Assembly: GCF_022829465.1 (NCBI RefSeq)
Contig: NZ_JAKSXZ010000128.1
Location: 124,001-188,000 of the forward strand
Reading direction: 5' to 3'
DNA from: Methylobacterium sp. J-067
Lineage (GTDB): Bacteria > Pseudomonadota > Alphaproteobacteria > Rhizobiales > Beijerinckiaceae
Length of the DNA stretch: 64,000 nucleotides
Shown one piece after another: positions 18,680 through 29,195 of this stretch (positions within the stretch are counted from its first letter, which is position 1; every line of letters begins with the position of its first letter). Below the pieces are notes generated by a model. That model ran no database searches and was not told the origin of the DNA. It worked only from the letters and a program-made list of their open reading frames with translations. The position numbers were made by a program, and so were the translations under genes.

Positions 18680-19978
18680 ATGCCGCTGGACCCGACGCTC
18701 GCCGCCGAGATCGAAGCCGCCGTCGCGGAGGGGTTCGACGCCCAGGTGGAGCACACGCGCAACCTCGTGCGGTTCGCGTCGCTGCGCGGGCAGGAGCAGG
18801 CCTGCCAGGATTACGTGTTCGAGACCTTCCGCGCGCGGGGCTACGCCGCCGAGCGCTTCGCCATGGACCAGGCGGCGCTCGACGCCCATCCCGGCGGCGG
18901 CCGGATCGACGAGCGCCATTCGGATGCGCCGATCGTAGTCTGCCATCACCGGCCCGCGGGGCAGGCGGGGCGCTCGCTGATCCTGCAGGCGCATGTGGAC
19001 GTGGTGCCGACCGGGCCCCTCGACCTGTGGCGCCACCCGCCCTTCGACCCGGTGATCGAGGGCGACTGGCTCTACGGCCGGGGCGCGGGCGACATGAAGG
19101 CGGGCCATGCGGCCAACCTGTTCGCCCTCGACGCCCTCGGCCGGCTCGGCCTGCAGCCCGCCTCCGCCGTCACGATCCAATCGGTGGTGGAAGAGGAATC
19201 CACCGGCAACGGTGCGCTGGCCGCGCATCTGCGCGGCTACCGCGCGGATGCGGTGTTCATCCCCGAGCCGGAGGACGAGGCCCTGGTGCGGGCCAATACG
19301 GGGGTGATCTGGTTCACGGTGGAGGTGCGGGGCCGTCCCGTCCATGTCCGCGAGATGGGCGCGGGCGCCAACGCCATCGACGCCCTGTGGCGGGTGGTGG
19401 GCGCGCTACGCGAGGTCGAGGCGCGCTGGAACGACGAGCGCAGCCGGCACCGCCATTTCGAGGACGAGGCGCACCCGATCAACCTCAACATCGGCCGCAT
19501 CGCCGGGGGCGACTGGGCCTCCTCGGTGCCGGCCTGGGCGCGGGCGGATTGCCGGATCGCCCTCTATCCCGGCACGCGGGCGGCCGACGCCGCCGCCGCC
19601 ATCGAGGAGGCCGTCGCCCGCTTCGCTTCGGGCGATGCGTTCCTGGCGCGGAACCCGCCCCTCGTGCGGTTCAACGGCTTCATGGCCGAGGGCTACGTGC
19701 TGGAGGAGGGCTCGGAGGCCGAAGCCGTGCTCGGCCGCGCCCACGAGCGGGCAACGGGCAAGGCGCTCACGAGCCTCATGTCACCGAGCTACCTCGATAC
19801 CCGCGTTCACGCCCTCTACGAGAACGTGCCGGCCCTCTGCTACGGCCCCCACGCGGAGAACATCCACGGCTTCGACGAGCGCGTCAGCCTCGCCTCGGTG
19901 AAGCGCTCCACCACCGCCATGGCCCTGTTCGTGGCCGAATGGTGCGGGGTGGAGCGGAAGGCCTCGGCTACGGGATGA
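18680..19978 (+). CDS. M20-family metallopeptidase/deacylase (ArgE/DapE-like)
   Basis: A 432-residue zinc-dependent amidohydrolase of the ArgE/DapE/CPG2 family. Metal ligands and the catalytic acid are visible in LILQAHVDVVPTGPLDLWRH, YGRGAGDMKAGHAAN and SVVEEESTGNGALAAHLRGY. The dimerisation domain follows (VEVRGRPVHVREMGAGANAI) and the final ligand His lies in CYGPHAENIHGFDERVSL. AAAGGAG sits 6-7 nt before the ATG at 18680. The substrate is probably an N-acyl amino acid or related amide. Its 3' end overlaps the convergent SDR gene by 11 bp. Confidence 0.88.
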   Translation: MPLDPTLAAEIEAAVAEGFDAQVEHTRNLVRFASLRGQEQACQDYVFETFRARGYAAERFAMDQAALDAHPGGGRIDERHSDAPIVVCHHRPAGQAGRSLILQAHVDVVPTGPLDLWRHPPFDPVIEGDWLYGRGAGDMKAGHAANLFALDALGRLGLQPASAVTIQSVVEEESTGNGALAAHLRGYRADAVFIPEPEDEALVRANTGVIWFTVEVRGRPVHVREMGAGANAIDALWRVVGALREVEARWNDERSRHRHFEDEAHPINLNIGRIAGGDWASSVPAWARADCRIALYPGTRAADAAAAIEEAVARFASGDAFLARNPPLVRFNGFMAEGYVLEEGSEAEAVLGRAHERATGKALTSLMSPSYLDTRVHALYENVPALCYGPHAENIHGFDERVSLASVKRSTTAMALFVAEWCGVERKASATG

Positions 19979-21029
19979 GCCGGTCGGCCCGCAGCTGCGC
20001 GAACAGGTCGAAGAAGGCGTCGTCGGTCGGCTCGTAGGCGGTGAAGCCGAGGCGGCGGCTGCGGCCCATGTCGGTGACGACCTCGATGGGCCGTCCGAGA
20101 TCGGCATCCGTGTGCCAGGGCGAGGCGAGCTTGGTCAGGTCCGGCTCCGCGAGGTAATGACGCTTGGCGATCTCGGCCCAGAGGGGGCCGTCGCCGGCCA
20201 TGCGCGGTTCCAGCGGACGGTGCGTGCCGTCGAAGGGCGCGGCCTCGAGGCCGAACCATTCGGCGAGGCGGCCCCACATCCAGCTCCAGCGGAAGACGTC
20301 GCCGTTCACGACGTTGAACGCGAGGTTCTCGGCCTTCGGCTCGGTGGAGGCCCAGAGCAGGTGCCGGGCGAGCAACCGCGCGTCGGTCATGTCGGTGAGG
20401 CCGTTCCACTGCGCCGCCGAGCCGGGGAACACGAAGGGCTCCCCCTTCTCGCGGCACAGGGTGGCGTAGCAGGCGAGCGTCGTGCCCATGTTCATGGCGT
20501 TGCCGACCGCCTTGCCGATGATCGTGTGCGGGCGGTGGACGCTCCACGTGAACCCGTCGCGCTCGGCCGCCGCGAACAGGGCATCCTCCTGCGCGTAGTA
20601 GAAGTTCTCGACCGGCAGCCGCCCCTGCTCCTCGCGGAACGGGGTCTGCGGCAGGGTGCCCTTCCCATAGGCCTCGAACGGCCCGAGATAGTGCTTCAGC
20701 CCGGTGACGAGGGCGGCGTGGCGCAGGCTCTTCTGCGGACGCAGGACGTCGAGCACGCCCGCGACCATCGCCCCGTTTACGCGGATCATCTCCGCTTCCG
20801 TGTCCCGGCGCTGCCACGTCGCGAGCACGAGATGGGTCGGGGCGAGGTCCTTCAGCGCGGCCTCCAGGGAGGCACGGTCCTGCAGATCCGCGGCGACGGG
20901 CTCGACGCCCTCCTGCGCGGTCGGGCGCCGGGCGAGCCCTGCGACGCGCCAGCCCTCGGCGACGAAGCGCGACGCGGCCGCGCTGCCGACGATGCCGCTC
21001 GCGCCGACGATCAGGACGGTCTTGGTCAT
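19968..21029 (-). CDS. PRISE-type SDR reductase (progesterone 5-beta-reductase/iridoid synthase-like)
   Basis: A 353-residue NAD(P)-dependent extended SDR. The Rossmann motif is VLIVGASGIVGSAAASRFVA. The bacterial PRISE signature TGLKHYLGPFEAYG carries the catalytic Lys, and ENFYYAQEDALF carries the catalytic Tyr. SVHRPHTIIGKAVGNAMNMG follows. Family members reduce activated C=C bonds of enones. It is the downstream neighbour of the aminotransferase gene (70-nt gap) on the same strand and converges on the M20 gene. Confidence 0.88.
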   Translation of the reverse strand: MTKTVLIVGASGIVGSAAASRFVAEGWRVAGLARRPTAQEGVEPVAADLQDRASLEAALKDLAPTHLVLATWQRRDTEAEMIRVNGAMVAGVLDVLRPQKSLRHAALVTGLKHYLGPFEAYGKGTLPQTPFREEQGRLPVENFYYAQEDALFAAAERDGFTWSVHRPHTIIGKAVGNAMNMGTTLACYATLCREKGEPFVFPGSAAQWNGLTDMTDARLLARHLLWASTEPKAENLAFNVVNGDVFRWSWMWGRLAEWFGLEAAPFDGTHRPLEPRMAGDGPLWAEIAKRHYLAEPDLTKLASPWHTDADLGRPIEVVTDMGRSRRLGFTAYEPTDDAFFDLFAQLRADRLIP

Positions 21030-21098
21030 GGGTCAGCCTCACTCAGCCCCTTCGATGGGGCAACCTGTCCGGCGGCAACCCCTGAGGCGAGGGAGGGT

Positions 21099-22421
21099 TC
21101 AGGCCACCCGGTCGATGGCCGCGCCCAGCACCTCGGCCATCTCGGCGATCTGCCCCGGCTCGACGATCAGCGGCGGCGACAGGGCGACGATGTCCCCGGT
21201 GACGCGGACGAGGAGCCCGCGCTGGAAGCAATCCACGAACACCTCGTAGGCGCGCTTGCCCGGCGCGTCGGGGCGCGGTTCGAGCTCGATGCCCGCGACG
21301 AGTCCCAGCGTGCGGATGTCGATGACGTGCTTGCGCCCGCGCAGGTCGTGCATCGCGGAGGACCAATCTTCGCTGAGATCGGCGGCGCGGGTGAGGAGCC
21401 CTTCCTCCCGGTAGATGTCGAGCGTCGCGATACCCGCCGCGCAGGCGACCGGATGCCCGGAATAGGTGTAGCCGTGGAACAGCTCGATGCCGTCCGGCCC
21501 CTGCATCAGCCCGTCATGGATCTGCCGGCTCGCAAAGACCACGCCCATCGGCACGGTGCCGTTGGTGAGGCCCTTGGCGGCGGTCACGAGGTCCGGCGTC
21601 ACGCCGAAATAATCGGTGGCGAAGGGAGCGCCGAGGCGGCCGAAGCCGGTGATGACCTCATCGAAGATCAGCAGGATGCCGTGCTTAGTGCAGATCTCGC
21701 GCAGGCGCTCCAGATAGCCCTTCGGCGGCACGAGGACGCCGGTCGAGCCCGAGAGCGGCTCCACGATGCAGGCGGCGATGGTCTCGGCACCGTGCAGGGC
21801 CACGAGGCGCTCGAGGTCGTCGGCGAGTTCGGCGCCGTGCTCCGGCTGGCCCTTCGTGAAGGCGTTGCGGGCGGGATCGTGCGTGTGGCGCAGGTGGTCC
21901 GCGCCGGCCAGTTGCGGGAAGACCCGTCGGTTCGACACGATGCCGCCCACCGTAATGCCGCCGAACCCGACGCCGTGATAGCCGCGCTCGCGCCCGATCA
22001 GCCGGGTGCGGGTGCCCTGGCCGATGGAGCGCTGGTAGGCCAGCGCGATCTTGAGGGCGGTGTCGACCGACTCGGAGCCGGAATTGGTGAAGAACACCCG
22101 GTCGAGCCCGCCCGGCGCGATCTCCGCGAGGCGTTCGGCGAATTCGAAGGCGATGGGGTGGCCCATCTGGAAGGTCGGCGCGAAATCGAGGGTGGAGAGC
22201 TGGCGCTCCACCGCCGCCGCGATCTGCCGACGCCCGTGCCCGGCATTCACGCACCACAGGCCGGCGGTGCCGTCGAGGACCGTGCGCCCGTCATCCGCCG
22301 TGTAGTGCATCCCCTCGGCCGAGACGAGCAGGCGGGGCGCCGCCTTGAACTGGCGGTTCGCCGTGAACGGCATCCAGAAGGCGTCGAGGGAGGGGGTGTT
22401 GCGCAGCGGATGGTCGGTCAT
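21099..22421 (-). CDS. Class III omega-aminotransferase (beta-alanine/omega-amino acid:pyruvate type)
   Basis: A 440-residue PLP enzyme, starting MTDHPLRNTPSLDAFWMPFT. The family landmarks are GTAGLWCVNAGHGRRQIAAA, FFTNSGSESVDTALKIAL (phosphate cup), RGYHGVGFGGITVGG, LIFDEVITGFGRLGAPFA (PLP-contacting Asp) and the Schiff-base Lys in LVTAAKGLTNGTVPMG. It transfers the amino group of beta-alanine, GABA or similar omega-amines to pyruvate. The ATG at 22421 was chosen because the frame upstream (to 22562) has no family similarity. A divergent XRE-cupin regulator shares its promoter region. Confidence 0.92.
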   Translation of the reverse strand: MTDHPLRNTPSLDAFWMPFTANRQFKAAPRLLVSAEGMHYTADDGRTVLDGTAGLWCVNAGHGRRQIAAAVERQLSTLDFAPTFQMGHPIAFEFAERLAEIAPGGLDRVFFTNSGSESVDTALKIALAYQRSIGQGTRTRLIGRERGYHGVGFGGITVGGIVSNRRVFPQLAGADHLRHTHDPARNAFTKGQPEHGAELADDLERLVALHGAETIAACIVEPLSGSTGVLVPPKGYLERLREICTKHGILLIFDEVITGFGRLGAPFATDYFGVTPDLVTAAKGLTNGTVPMGVVFASRQIHDGLMQGPDGIELFHGYTYSGHPVACAAGIATLDIYREEGLLTRAADLSEDWSSAMHDLRGRKHVIDIRTLGLVAGIELEPRPDAPGKRAYEVFVDCFQRGLLVRVTGDIVALSPPLIVEPGQIAEMAEVLGAAIDRVA

Positions 22422-22463
22422 GGACGGGCTCCGGCTCTGTCCCGGCCAGGGGATACCCAATCG

Positions 22464-22556
22464 GTTGCAGCAACAAGTCCTTTTCTGGTGCGCGCCAACC
22501 CCTTGCGGGAGCTTGTGCGGAGGCGGCACTGTTGCGGGATCTGCAACACTTGCAAC
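22464..22556. promoter_or_regulatory. Candidate operator: GTTGC/GCAAC repeats between aminotransferase and regulator genes
   Basis: The 146-bp divergent intergenic region holds a perfect short palindrome GTTGC-A-GCAAC at 22464-22474 and a second set, GTTGC (22531-22535), GCAAC (22543-22547), GCAAC (22552-22556). Repeated GTTGC half-sites in a divergent promoter are what one expects for binding by the adjacent PuuR-like repressor. Binding is inferred, not shown. Confidence 0.5.
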
Positions 22557-22567
22557 GGACACCGCCC

Positions 22568-23128
22568 ATGGACGTCGATGTCGGCGAACGCCTGCGCTTC
22601 GTGCGGGTGCGTCACGGCCTGTCCCAGCGCACCCTGGCCAAGCGCGCGGGCGTGACCAACTCGGCGATCTCGCTGATCGAGGCGAACCGGGTGAACCCCT
22701 CGGTCGGCGCGCTGAAGCGCATCCTCGACGGCATCCCCATCGGCATGGCCGAGTTCTTCGCCGTCGAGCCGGAGCCGGAGCGCAAGGCGTTCTTTGCCGC
22801 CGAGGAGCTGACCGAGATCGGCCGCCGCTCGGCGCGGGGCGGCATCTCCTTCCGGCAGGTGGGGGACAACCTCTTCGGCCGCCGGCTGCAGATCCTGAAG
22901 GAACGCTACGAGCCCGGCGCGGATACCGGCCGGGTGCTCCTCAGCCATGATGGGGAGGAGGGCGGGATCGTGCTCAGCGGACGGCTGGAGGTCACGGTCG
23001 GCGAGGAGCGGCGCATCCTCGGCCCCGGCGACGCCTACAGCTTCGACAGCCGCCGCCCGCACCGCTTCCGCTGCATCGGGCCGCAGCCCTGCGAGGTGGT
23101 GAGCGCCTGCACGCCGCCGAGTTTTTGA
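22568..23128 (+). CDS. XRE-family HTH regulator with C-terminal cupin domain (PuuR-like)
   Basis: A 186-residue two-domain repressor. The N-terminal helix-turn-helix is GERLRFVRVRHGLSQRTLAK with AGVTNSAISLIEANRVNPS as the recognition region. The C-terminal RmlC/cupin domain (about residues 105-180) includes GIVLSGRLEVTVGEERRILG and DSRRPHRFRC. This architecture is that of PuuR, which controls putrescine/GABA catabolism. Here it is divergent from an omega-aminotransferase, so it likely senses the amine or amino acid substrate. Start is the ATG at 22568 (MDVDVGERL); an in-frame upstream start at 22532 is less likely. Confidence 0.87.
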   Translation: MDVDVGERLRFVRVRHGLSQRTLAKRAGVTNSAISLIEANRVNPSVGALKRILDGIPIGMAEFFAVEPEPERKAFFAAEELTEIGRRSARGGISFRQVGDNLFGRRLQILKERYEPGADTGRVLLSHDGEEGGIVLSGRLEVTVGEERRILGPGDAYSFDSRRPHRFRCIGPQPCEVVSACTPPSF

Positions 23129-23135
23129 ATCGCGC

Positions 23136-23432
23136 TCAGCGCTTGCGCACGAACTCCGTGCGCAGAACCAAGCCCTTGATGGTGTCGTGGCGGCAGTCGA
23201 TCTCGTCGGGGTTGTCCGTCAGGCGGATCGAGCGGATCACCGTGCCCTGCTTCAGGGTCGTGCTCGTGCCCTTGACCTTCAGGTCCTTGATCAGCGTCAC
23301 CGCATCGCCGTCAGCAAGCGCATTGCCGGCCGCGTCGCGGACCACGACGGCGGCGGGAGCGGACGCCGCGCCGGGGGGCAGCCACTCGCCGGTGGCCTCG
23401 TCGTACACGTAGGATTCGTCGTCGCCGGTCAC
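23136..23432 (-). CDS. PhnA-domain protein
   Basis: About 98 residues. The C-terminal 70 match the PhnA domain: VVVRDAAGNALADGDAVTLI, KDLKVKGTSTTLKQGTVIRS, IRLTDNPDEIDC and a final KGLVLRTEFVRKR. The N-terminal zinc-ribbon of longer PhnA proteins is missing; the short leader reads DDESYVYDEATGEWLPPG. Despite the name, PhnA proteins are not established phosphonate enzymes. I chose the GTG at 23432 because GGGAG precedes it; the frame is open further up to 23543. It converges on the regulator gene with a 7-nt gap. Confidence 0.8.
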   Translation of the reverse strand: MTGDDESYVYDEATGEWLPPGAASAPAAVVVRDAAGNALADGDAVTLIKDLKVKGTSTTLKQGTVIRSIRLTDNPDEIDCRHDTIKGLVLRTEFVRKR

Positions 23433-23574
23433 GTCTCGGGGCTCCCGCCGCGGCGTTCCTCGAAAGCGGGAACCATCTGTCAAGCGTCGCCGTTGTCGCG
23501 CCCCGCCCGGCGCCGGGCAAGCGCGGGACGCGCAGGGCAGCACCGCTTCAAGGCAGTGCCGCCCCGCGAAAGCC

Positions 23575-24864
23575 TTACCGCTTGAGCGGACCAGCCTCGA
23601 TCACGTCCTCGACGGTCCGAAGACCGGCGCGGGGGGAGTTCACGAGGCAGGCCATGTTGCCCGGCGGGTGCTGGTTCTTCCACATCTTGGTGTGCGCCTG
23701 GGGGATCTTGTCCCAGGGGAAGACCTCGCTCATGCACGGGTCGATCCGGCGATCCAAAACGAACTGGTTCGCGGCCGAGGCCTGCTTGAGATGGGCGAAA
23801 TGCGAGCCCTGGATGCGCTTCTGGCGCATCCACACGTAGCGGGCGTCGAAGGTGATGTTGAAGCCGGTCGTACCGGCGCAGAACACCACCATGCCGCCGC
23901 GCTTCACCACCAGCGCCGAGACCGGGAAGGTCGCCTCGCCGGGGTGCTCGAACACGATGTCGACGTCGTTCCCCTTGCCGGTGATGTCCCAGATCGCCTT
24001 GCCGAATTTTCTCGCCTCTTTCGTCCAGGCGTGAAACTCGGGGGAGTTCACCTTCGGCAGCTGGCCCCAGCAATCGAAGTCCTTGCGGTTGATGACGCCC
24101 TTGGCGCCCAAGCTCATCACGTAGTCGCGCTTCGACTCGTCCGAGATCACGGCGATGGCGTTGGCGCCCGAGGCCGCGCAGAGCTGCACGCCGAACACGC
24201 CGAGGCCGCCGGAGGCGCCCCAGATCAGCACGTTCTGGCCGGGCTTCACCGTGTGCGGAGCGTGGCCGAACAGCATCCGGTAGGCGGTGGCAAGGGTCAG
24301 CGTGTAGCAGGCGGCCTCTTCCCAGGTGAGGTGCTGCGGACGCTTCATCAGCTGGCGCGACTGCACCCGGCAGAACTGGGCGAAGGAGCCGTCCCCGGTC
24401 TCGTAACCCCAGATGCGCTGCGAGGGCGAGAACATCGGGTCGCCGCCGTTGCACTCCTCGTCGTCGCCGTCGTCGCGGTTGCAGTGGACGATGACCTCGT
24501 CACCGACCTTCCAGCGCTTGACCTTGGAGCCGACCTTCCAGACGATGCCCGACGCGTCGGAGCCGGCGATGTGGTACTCGCCCTTGTGCACGTCGAAGGG
24601 CGAGATCGGCTCGCCGAGGCCGGCCCAGACGCCGTTGTAGTTGACGCCGGCGGCCATGACGTAGACCAGCACCTCGTCGTCGCCGATGTCCCACACCGGC
24701 AGGACTTCGAGCTGGTGCGACTGCTCCGGCGGCCCGTGGCGCTCACGCCGGATCGCCCAGGCATACATCTTGGCCGGCACGTGACCGAGCGGGGGGATCT
24801 CCCCCATCTCGTAGAGGTCCTTGACCTCGCGACCCGCTTCCTGGATCGCAGCGCTCGCCGCCAT
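23575..24864 (-). CDS. ccr: Crotonyl-CoA carboxylase/reductase
   Basis: A 429-residue medium-chain dehydrogenase/reductase that reductively carboxylates crotonyl-CoA to ethylmalonyl-CoA with NADPH and CO2. It is the key enzyme of the ethylmalonyl-CoA pathway used for glyoxylate regeneration during C1 and C2 growth. Characteristic stretches are AAGVNYNGVWAGLGEPISPF, ECNGGDPMFSPSQRIWGYET, the Rossmann GASGGLGVFGVQLCAASGAN, and the Ccr-typical HFAHLKQASAANQFVLDRRI with MWKNQHPPGNMACLVNSPRA at the C terminus. Length and composition fit Ccr rather than an ordinary quinone oxidoreductase. It appears monocistronic, with a 222-bp upstream region. Confidence 0.96.
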   Translation of the reverse strand: MAASAAIQEAGREVKDLYEMGEIPPLGHVPAKMYAWAIRRERHGPPEQSHQLEVLPVWDIGDDEVLVYVMAAGVNYNGVWAGLGEPISPFDVHKGEYHIAGSDASGIVWKVGSKVKRWKVGDEVIVHCNRDDGDDEECNGGDPMFSPSQRIWGYETGDGSFAQFCRVQSRQLMKRPQHLTWEEAACYTLTLATAYRMLFGHAPHTVKPGQNVLIWGASGGLGVFGVQLCAASGANAIAVISDESKRDYVMSLGAKGVINRKDFDCWGQLPKVNSPEFHAWTKEARKFGKAIWDITGKGNDVDIVFEHPGEATFPVSALVVKRGGMVVFCAGTTGFNITFDARYVWMRQKRIQGSHFAHLKQASAANQFVLDRRIDPCMSEVFPWDKIPQAHTKMWKNQHPPGNMACLVNSPRAGLRTVEDVIEAGPLKR

Positions 24865-25086
24865 CTCGATCTCCTCGCTGACGCGCGGTCTTATGCAGTG
24901 CCGCGGTTCTTCGACTTCCGCCTATAGCTGCGTTGCGAAGAGCCTCCAAGTGGGCCTAAAGTCGGAGAAAGCCGAGTTCTCACAGGCACGACGCCGCCGC
25001 GCAGAGCAGAGATCGACCGCATTCAAAATCCGTTTCTCGAATGGCCAAACATTATTCGGTCGGGACAGGCGTGGTGCCACATCAAT

Positions 25087-25959
25087 TCAGTCGTGGCGGG
25101 GTGCCTCGTCGGACGCACAGAGGTGCTGCGCGGCATAACCCCGGTAGGGCCGCCACGCCTCGGCACGGGCGACGAGTTCGGCCGGGCTCGGGCGGCCGGC
25201 GCCCCGGTCGAGGGCGCGCAGCAGGCCGACATCGCCCACCGGCAGGGCGTCCGGCAGCTTGAGGGCGCGCAGGGCGATGTACTGCGCCGTCCAGGGGCCG
25301 ATGCCCCGGATGGCGGTGAAGCGCATCACGGCCTCGTCCAGGCTCGCCGCCGGGGCGAACAGGCCCGGATCGGCGAGGAATGCCGCCGCGAGCGCCCGGA
25401 TCGCCGCGCCCCGCGCCCGGGGCATGTTGAGGACGAGGGCGACGTCGGCCTCCACCAGATCCTCCGGCGCCGGGAACAGCCGTTCGAGCCCGGTCGAGGC
25501 CGGCACGGGCGCTCCGAACGCCTCCGCGAGGCGCCCGGCGAGGCGGCGCGCAGCGGACACCGACACCTGCTGGCCGAGGATCGCCCGGCACCCGGTCTCG
25601 AACGGATCCCAGGCGCCCGGCAGACGCAGGCCCGGCCGCGCCGCGACCAGGGGAGCGAGGTGCGGATCGCGGGAGAGGCAGGCGCAGATCGCGGCGGGGT
25701 CGGCCTCGCCATCGAACAGGCGGCGCAGGCGGGCCTCGACCTCCGGCCCATCGGACGGTGACAGGCCGGCGAGCGTCGCCACGAGCCCGTCGCCACCGGG
25801 CTCGACCGTCACGGTGCCGGCCCGGCCCCCGAGGCGGACCGTGCGGGCATAGGGACCGCCCGCGTCGGCGCTCTCGACGCCGGGGATCGCCCGCGCCGCG
25901 AGGAAGGCGCGGATGCCCGCCCAATCGTAGGGCTGCCGGACGGGGAGGGTGACGATCAC
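25087..25959 (-). CDS. DNA-3-methyladenine glycosylase II (AlkA-like)
   Basis: A 290-residue HhH-GPD DNA glycosylase that excises alkylated bases. The N-terminal AlkA domain begins LPVRQPYDWAGIRAFLAARA. The core shows CRAILGQQVSVSAARRLAGR, the helix-hairpin-helix FTAIRGIGPWTAQYIALRAL and the catalytic Asp in LPVGDVGLLRALDRG. The GTG at 25959 is preceded by CGGAGG about 10 nt away. The same frame stays open upstream into gltA without family similarity. It follows gltA on the same strand, separated by a terminator-like hairpin. Confidence 0.88.
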   Translation of the reverse strand: MIVTLPVRQPYDWAGIRAFLAARAIPGVESADAGGPYARTVRLGGRAGTVTVEPGGDGLVATLAGLSPSDGPEVEARLRRLFDGEADPAAICACLSRDPHLAPLVAARPGLRLPGAWDPFETGCRAILGQQVSVSAARRLAGRLAEAFGAPVPASTGLERLFPAPEDLVEADVALVLNMPRARGAAIRALAAAFLADPGLFAPAASLDEAVMRFTAIRGIGPWTAQYIALRALKLPDALPVGDVGLLRALDRGAGRPSPAELVARAEAWRPYRGYAAQHLCASDEAPRHD

Positions 25960-25982
25960 GGGAGGGGCGCCTCCGAAACGAG

Positions 25983-26006
25983 AAAGGCGGCCCGGAGGCC
26001 GCCTTT
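25983..26006 (-). terminator. Intrinsic terminator downstream of gltA (likely bidirectional)
   Basis: Perfect 10-bp stem AAAGGCGGCC / GGCCGCCTTT with a 4-nt loop, 21 nt beyond the gltA stop. The T-rich end is short (TTTCT on the minus strand), so efficiency may be moderate. Confidence 0.75.
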
Positions 26007-26027
26007 CGTCAGACCCTCGCGTCGGCC

Positions 26028-27317
<1,290 letters not shown>

Positions 27318-27505
27318 GGGACGTGGACCCTTCTGGTGGGACGTGACGAGACCGGTTCCGCTCCCCCGAGGCGACCCCGGACTCGTGAGCGCACCGCACA
27401 TTATTTTGCGGTTGCTCACAGAACCCCCGGTTAGCCGAACGGCAGTGCAGCGGCAACGGGCCGGGTGACAAAGCCTGCCGCCCGCAATGCGAAATCCGGG
27501 CCGAG

Positions 27506-28933
27506 TCAGGCCTGCGGGATCTGGTCCCCCAGGCGGGCGAGGCTCTCGGTCCGCCCCAGCACGGCCATCACGTCGAACAGGGGCGGGGAGGTGGTGCGGC
27601 CGGTGAGCGCCGCGCGTAGGGGCTGCGCCACCTGCCCGAGCTTGCAGCCGGCGGTCTCGGCGTACTGGCGCACCGCACCCTCGGTCGCCGCCGCGCTCCA
27701 ATCGGGCAGGGCTTCCAGCGCCGGCAGCACCGCCGCGATGCGGGCGCGGCCCTCGTCCGACAGGAGGGCCTTCGCCTTCTCGTCGGGCACGAGGGGCCGG
27801 GCGGCGGTGAGATAATAGGCGCTGTCGAGGAGTTCGATCAGCGTCTTGGCGCGCTCCTTCAGCCCCGGCATGGCGAGCGTCAGCTTCTCCCGCAGGTCGT
27901 CGGGCAGGGGCACCGGGATGCCGCGCTCGGAGCCGACCTGGGGCAGGATCGCCTCGATGGCGGCCACCAGTTCGGCATCGCCGCTGTTGCGGATGTAGAG
28001 CCCGTTGAGGTTCGCGAGCTTCACGAAATCGAAACGCGAGGCCGAGCGGCCGACGGAGCCGAGATCGAAGGCCGCGACCATCTCCTCCGTCGAGAAGACC
28101 TCCTGGTCGCCGTGGCTCCAGCCGAGGCGGACGAGGTAGTTGCGCAGGGCCGAGGGCAGGTAGCCGAGGTCGCGATAGGCCTCGACGCCGAGCGCCCCGT
28201 GGCGCTTCGAGAGCTTGGCGCCGTCCGCCCCGTGGATCAGCGGGATATGCGCCATCTTCGGCACCTCCCATCCGATGGCCGAGAAGATCTGGCTCTGCCG
28301 GGCGGCGTTGGTGAGATGGTCGTCGCCGCGGATGATCTGCGTGACGCCCATGTCGTGGTCGTCCACCACCACGGCGAGCATGTAGGTCGGCGTCCCGTCC
28401 GAGCGGAGCAGCACGAGGTCGTCGAGGTCGCGATTCGCCCAGGTGACGCGGCCCTGCACCGCATCGTCCACGACGGTCTCGCCTTCGAGCGGCGCCCGCA
28501 GTCGGATGACCGGCTTCACGCCCTCCGGCGCCTCGGAGGGATCGCGGTCCCGCCAGCGCCCGTCGTAGCGCAGGGGTTTGCCCTCGGCGCGGGCCTGCTC
28601 GCGCATCTGGGTCAGCTCGTCCTGTGAGGCGTAGCAGCGGTAGGCGCGGCCGGCGGCGAGCAGATCGTCCACCACCTGCCGGTGGCGCTCGGCGCGGGCG
28701 AACTGGAACACCACGTCGCCGTCCCAATCGAGGCCGAGCCAGCGCAGCCCTTCGAGGATCGCGTCGATGGCCGCCTTGGTCGAGCGCTCCCGGTCGGTGT
28801 CCTCGATGCGCAGCAGCATCCGGCCGCCGTGGTGGCGGGCATAGAGCCAATTGAACAGGGCGGTGCGCGCCCCGCCGATATGGAGGAAGCCGGTGGGCGA
28901 GGGGGCAAAGCGCGTGACGACGGGAGACGACAT
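27506..28933 (-). CDS. gltX: Glutamate--tRNA ligase
   Basis: A 475-residue class I aminoacyl-tRNA synthetase. The HIGH motif appears as [16 protein letters not shown], the KMSKS-equivalent as [20 protein letters not shown], and the C-terminal anticodon-binding domain includes [20 protein letters not shown]. Its length is normal for bacterial discriminating or non-discriminating GluRS, which cannot be told apart here. It is divergent from comEC and upstream of gltA. Confidence 0.97.
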   Translation of the reverse strand: MSSPVVTRFAPSPTGFLHIGGARTALFNWLYARHHGGRMLLRIEDTDRERSTKAAIDAILEGLRWLGLDWDGDVVFQFARAERHRQVVDDLLAAGRAYRCYASQDELTQMREQARAEGKPLRYDGRWRDRDPSEAPEGVKPVIRLRAPLEGETVVDDAVQGRVTWANRDLDDLVLLRSDGTPTYMLAVVVDDHDMGVTQIIRGDDHLTNAARQSQIFSAIGWEVPKMAHIPLIHGADGAKLSKRHGALGVEAYRDLGYLPSALRNYLVRLGWSHGDQEVFSTEEMVAAFDLGSVGRSASRFDFVKLANLNGLYIRNSGDAELVAAIEAILPQVGSERGIPVPLPDDLREKLTLAMPGLKERAKTLIELLDSAYYLTAARPLVPDEKAKALLSDEGRARIAAVLPALEALPDWSAAATEGAVRQYAETAGCKLGQVAQPLRAALTGRTTSPPLFDVMAVLGRTESLARLGDQIPQA

Positions 28934-29195
28934 CTTTTTTCGGACTGGCGAGGGAGCCGGCGGCGGCCGGGACCGGGATTGCGGGGGAAAGCGCGCCGAC
29001 GCAAGTTCGATCCCTGCGTGTCGTCGCGTCGGCCTGTTCGCTGCCGGCGACAGGGCATTGCTCCGCCCGCCGGGTCAAGTGCCTGGGGCTGAGATCGCCC
29101 CATACCCCGCGCGACACTGTCGCCGGGCCCGGCCGCTACGCTAAGCATCGGCAGGGCGCCCGCGTCATCGTGGGCGACGGCGTGGACGGCTCTCG

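Noticed and set aside
23136..23432. Phosphonate utilisation gene
   Set aside because: It has a PhnA domain, but PhnA proteins are not linked by evidence to C-P bond cleavage and no phn genes are nearby.
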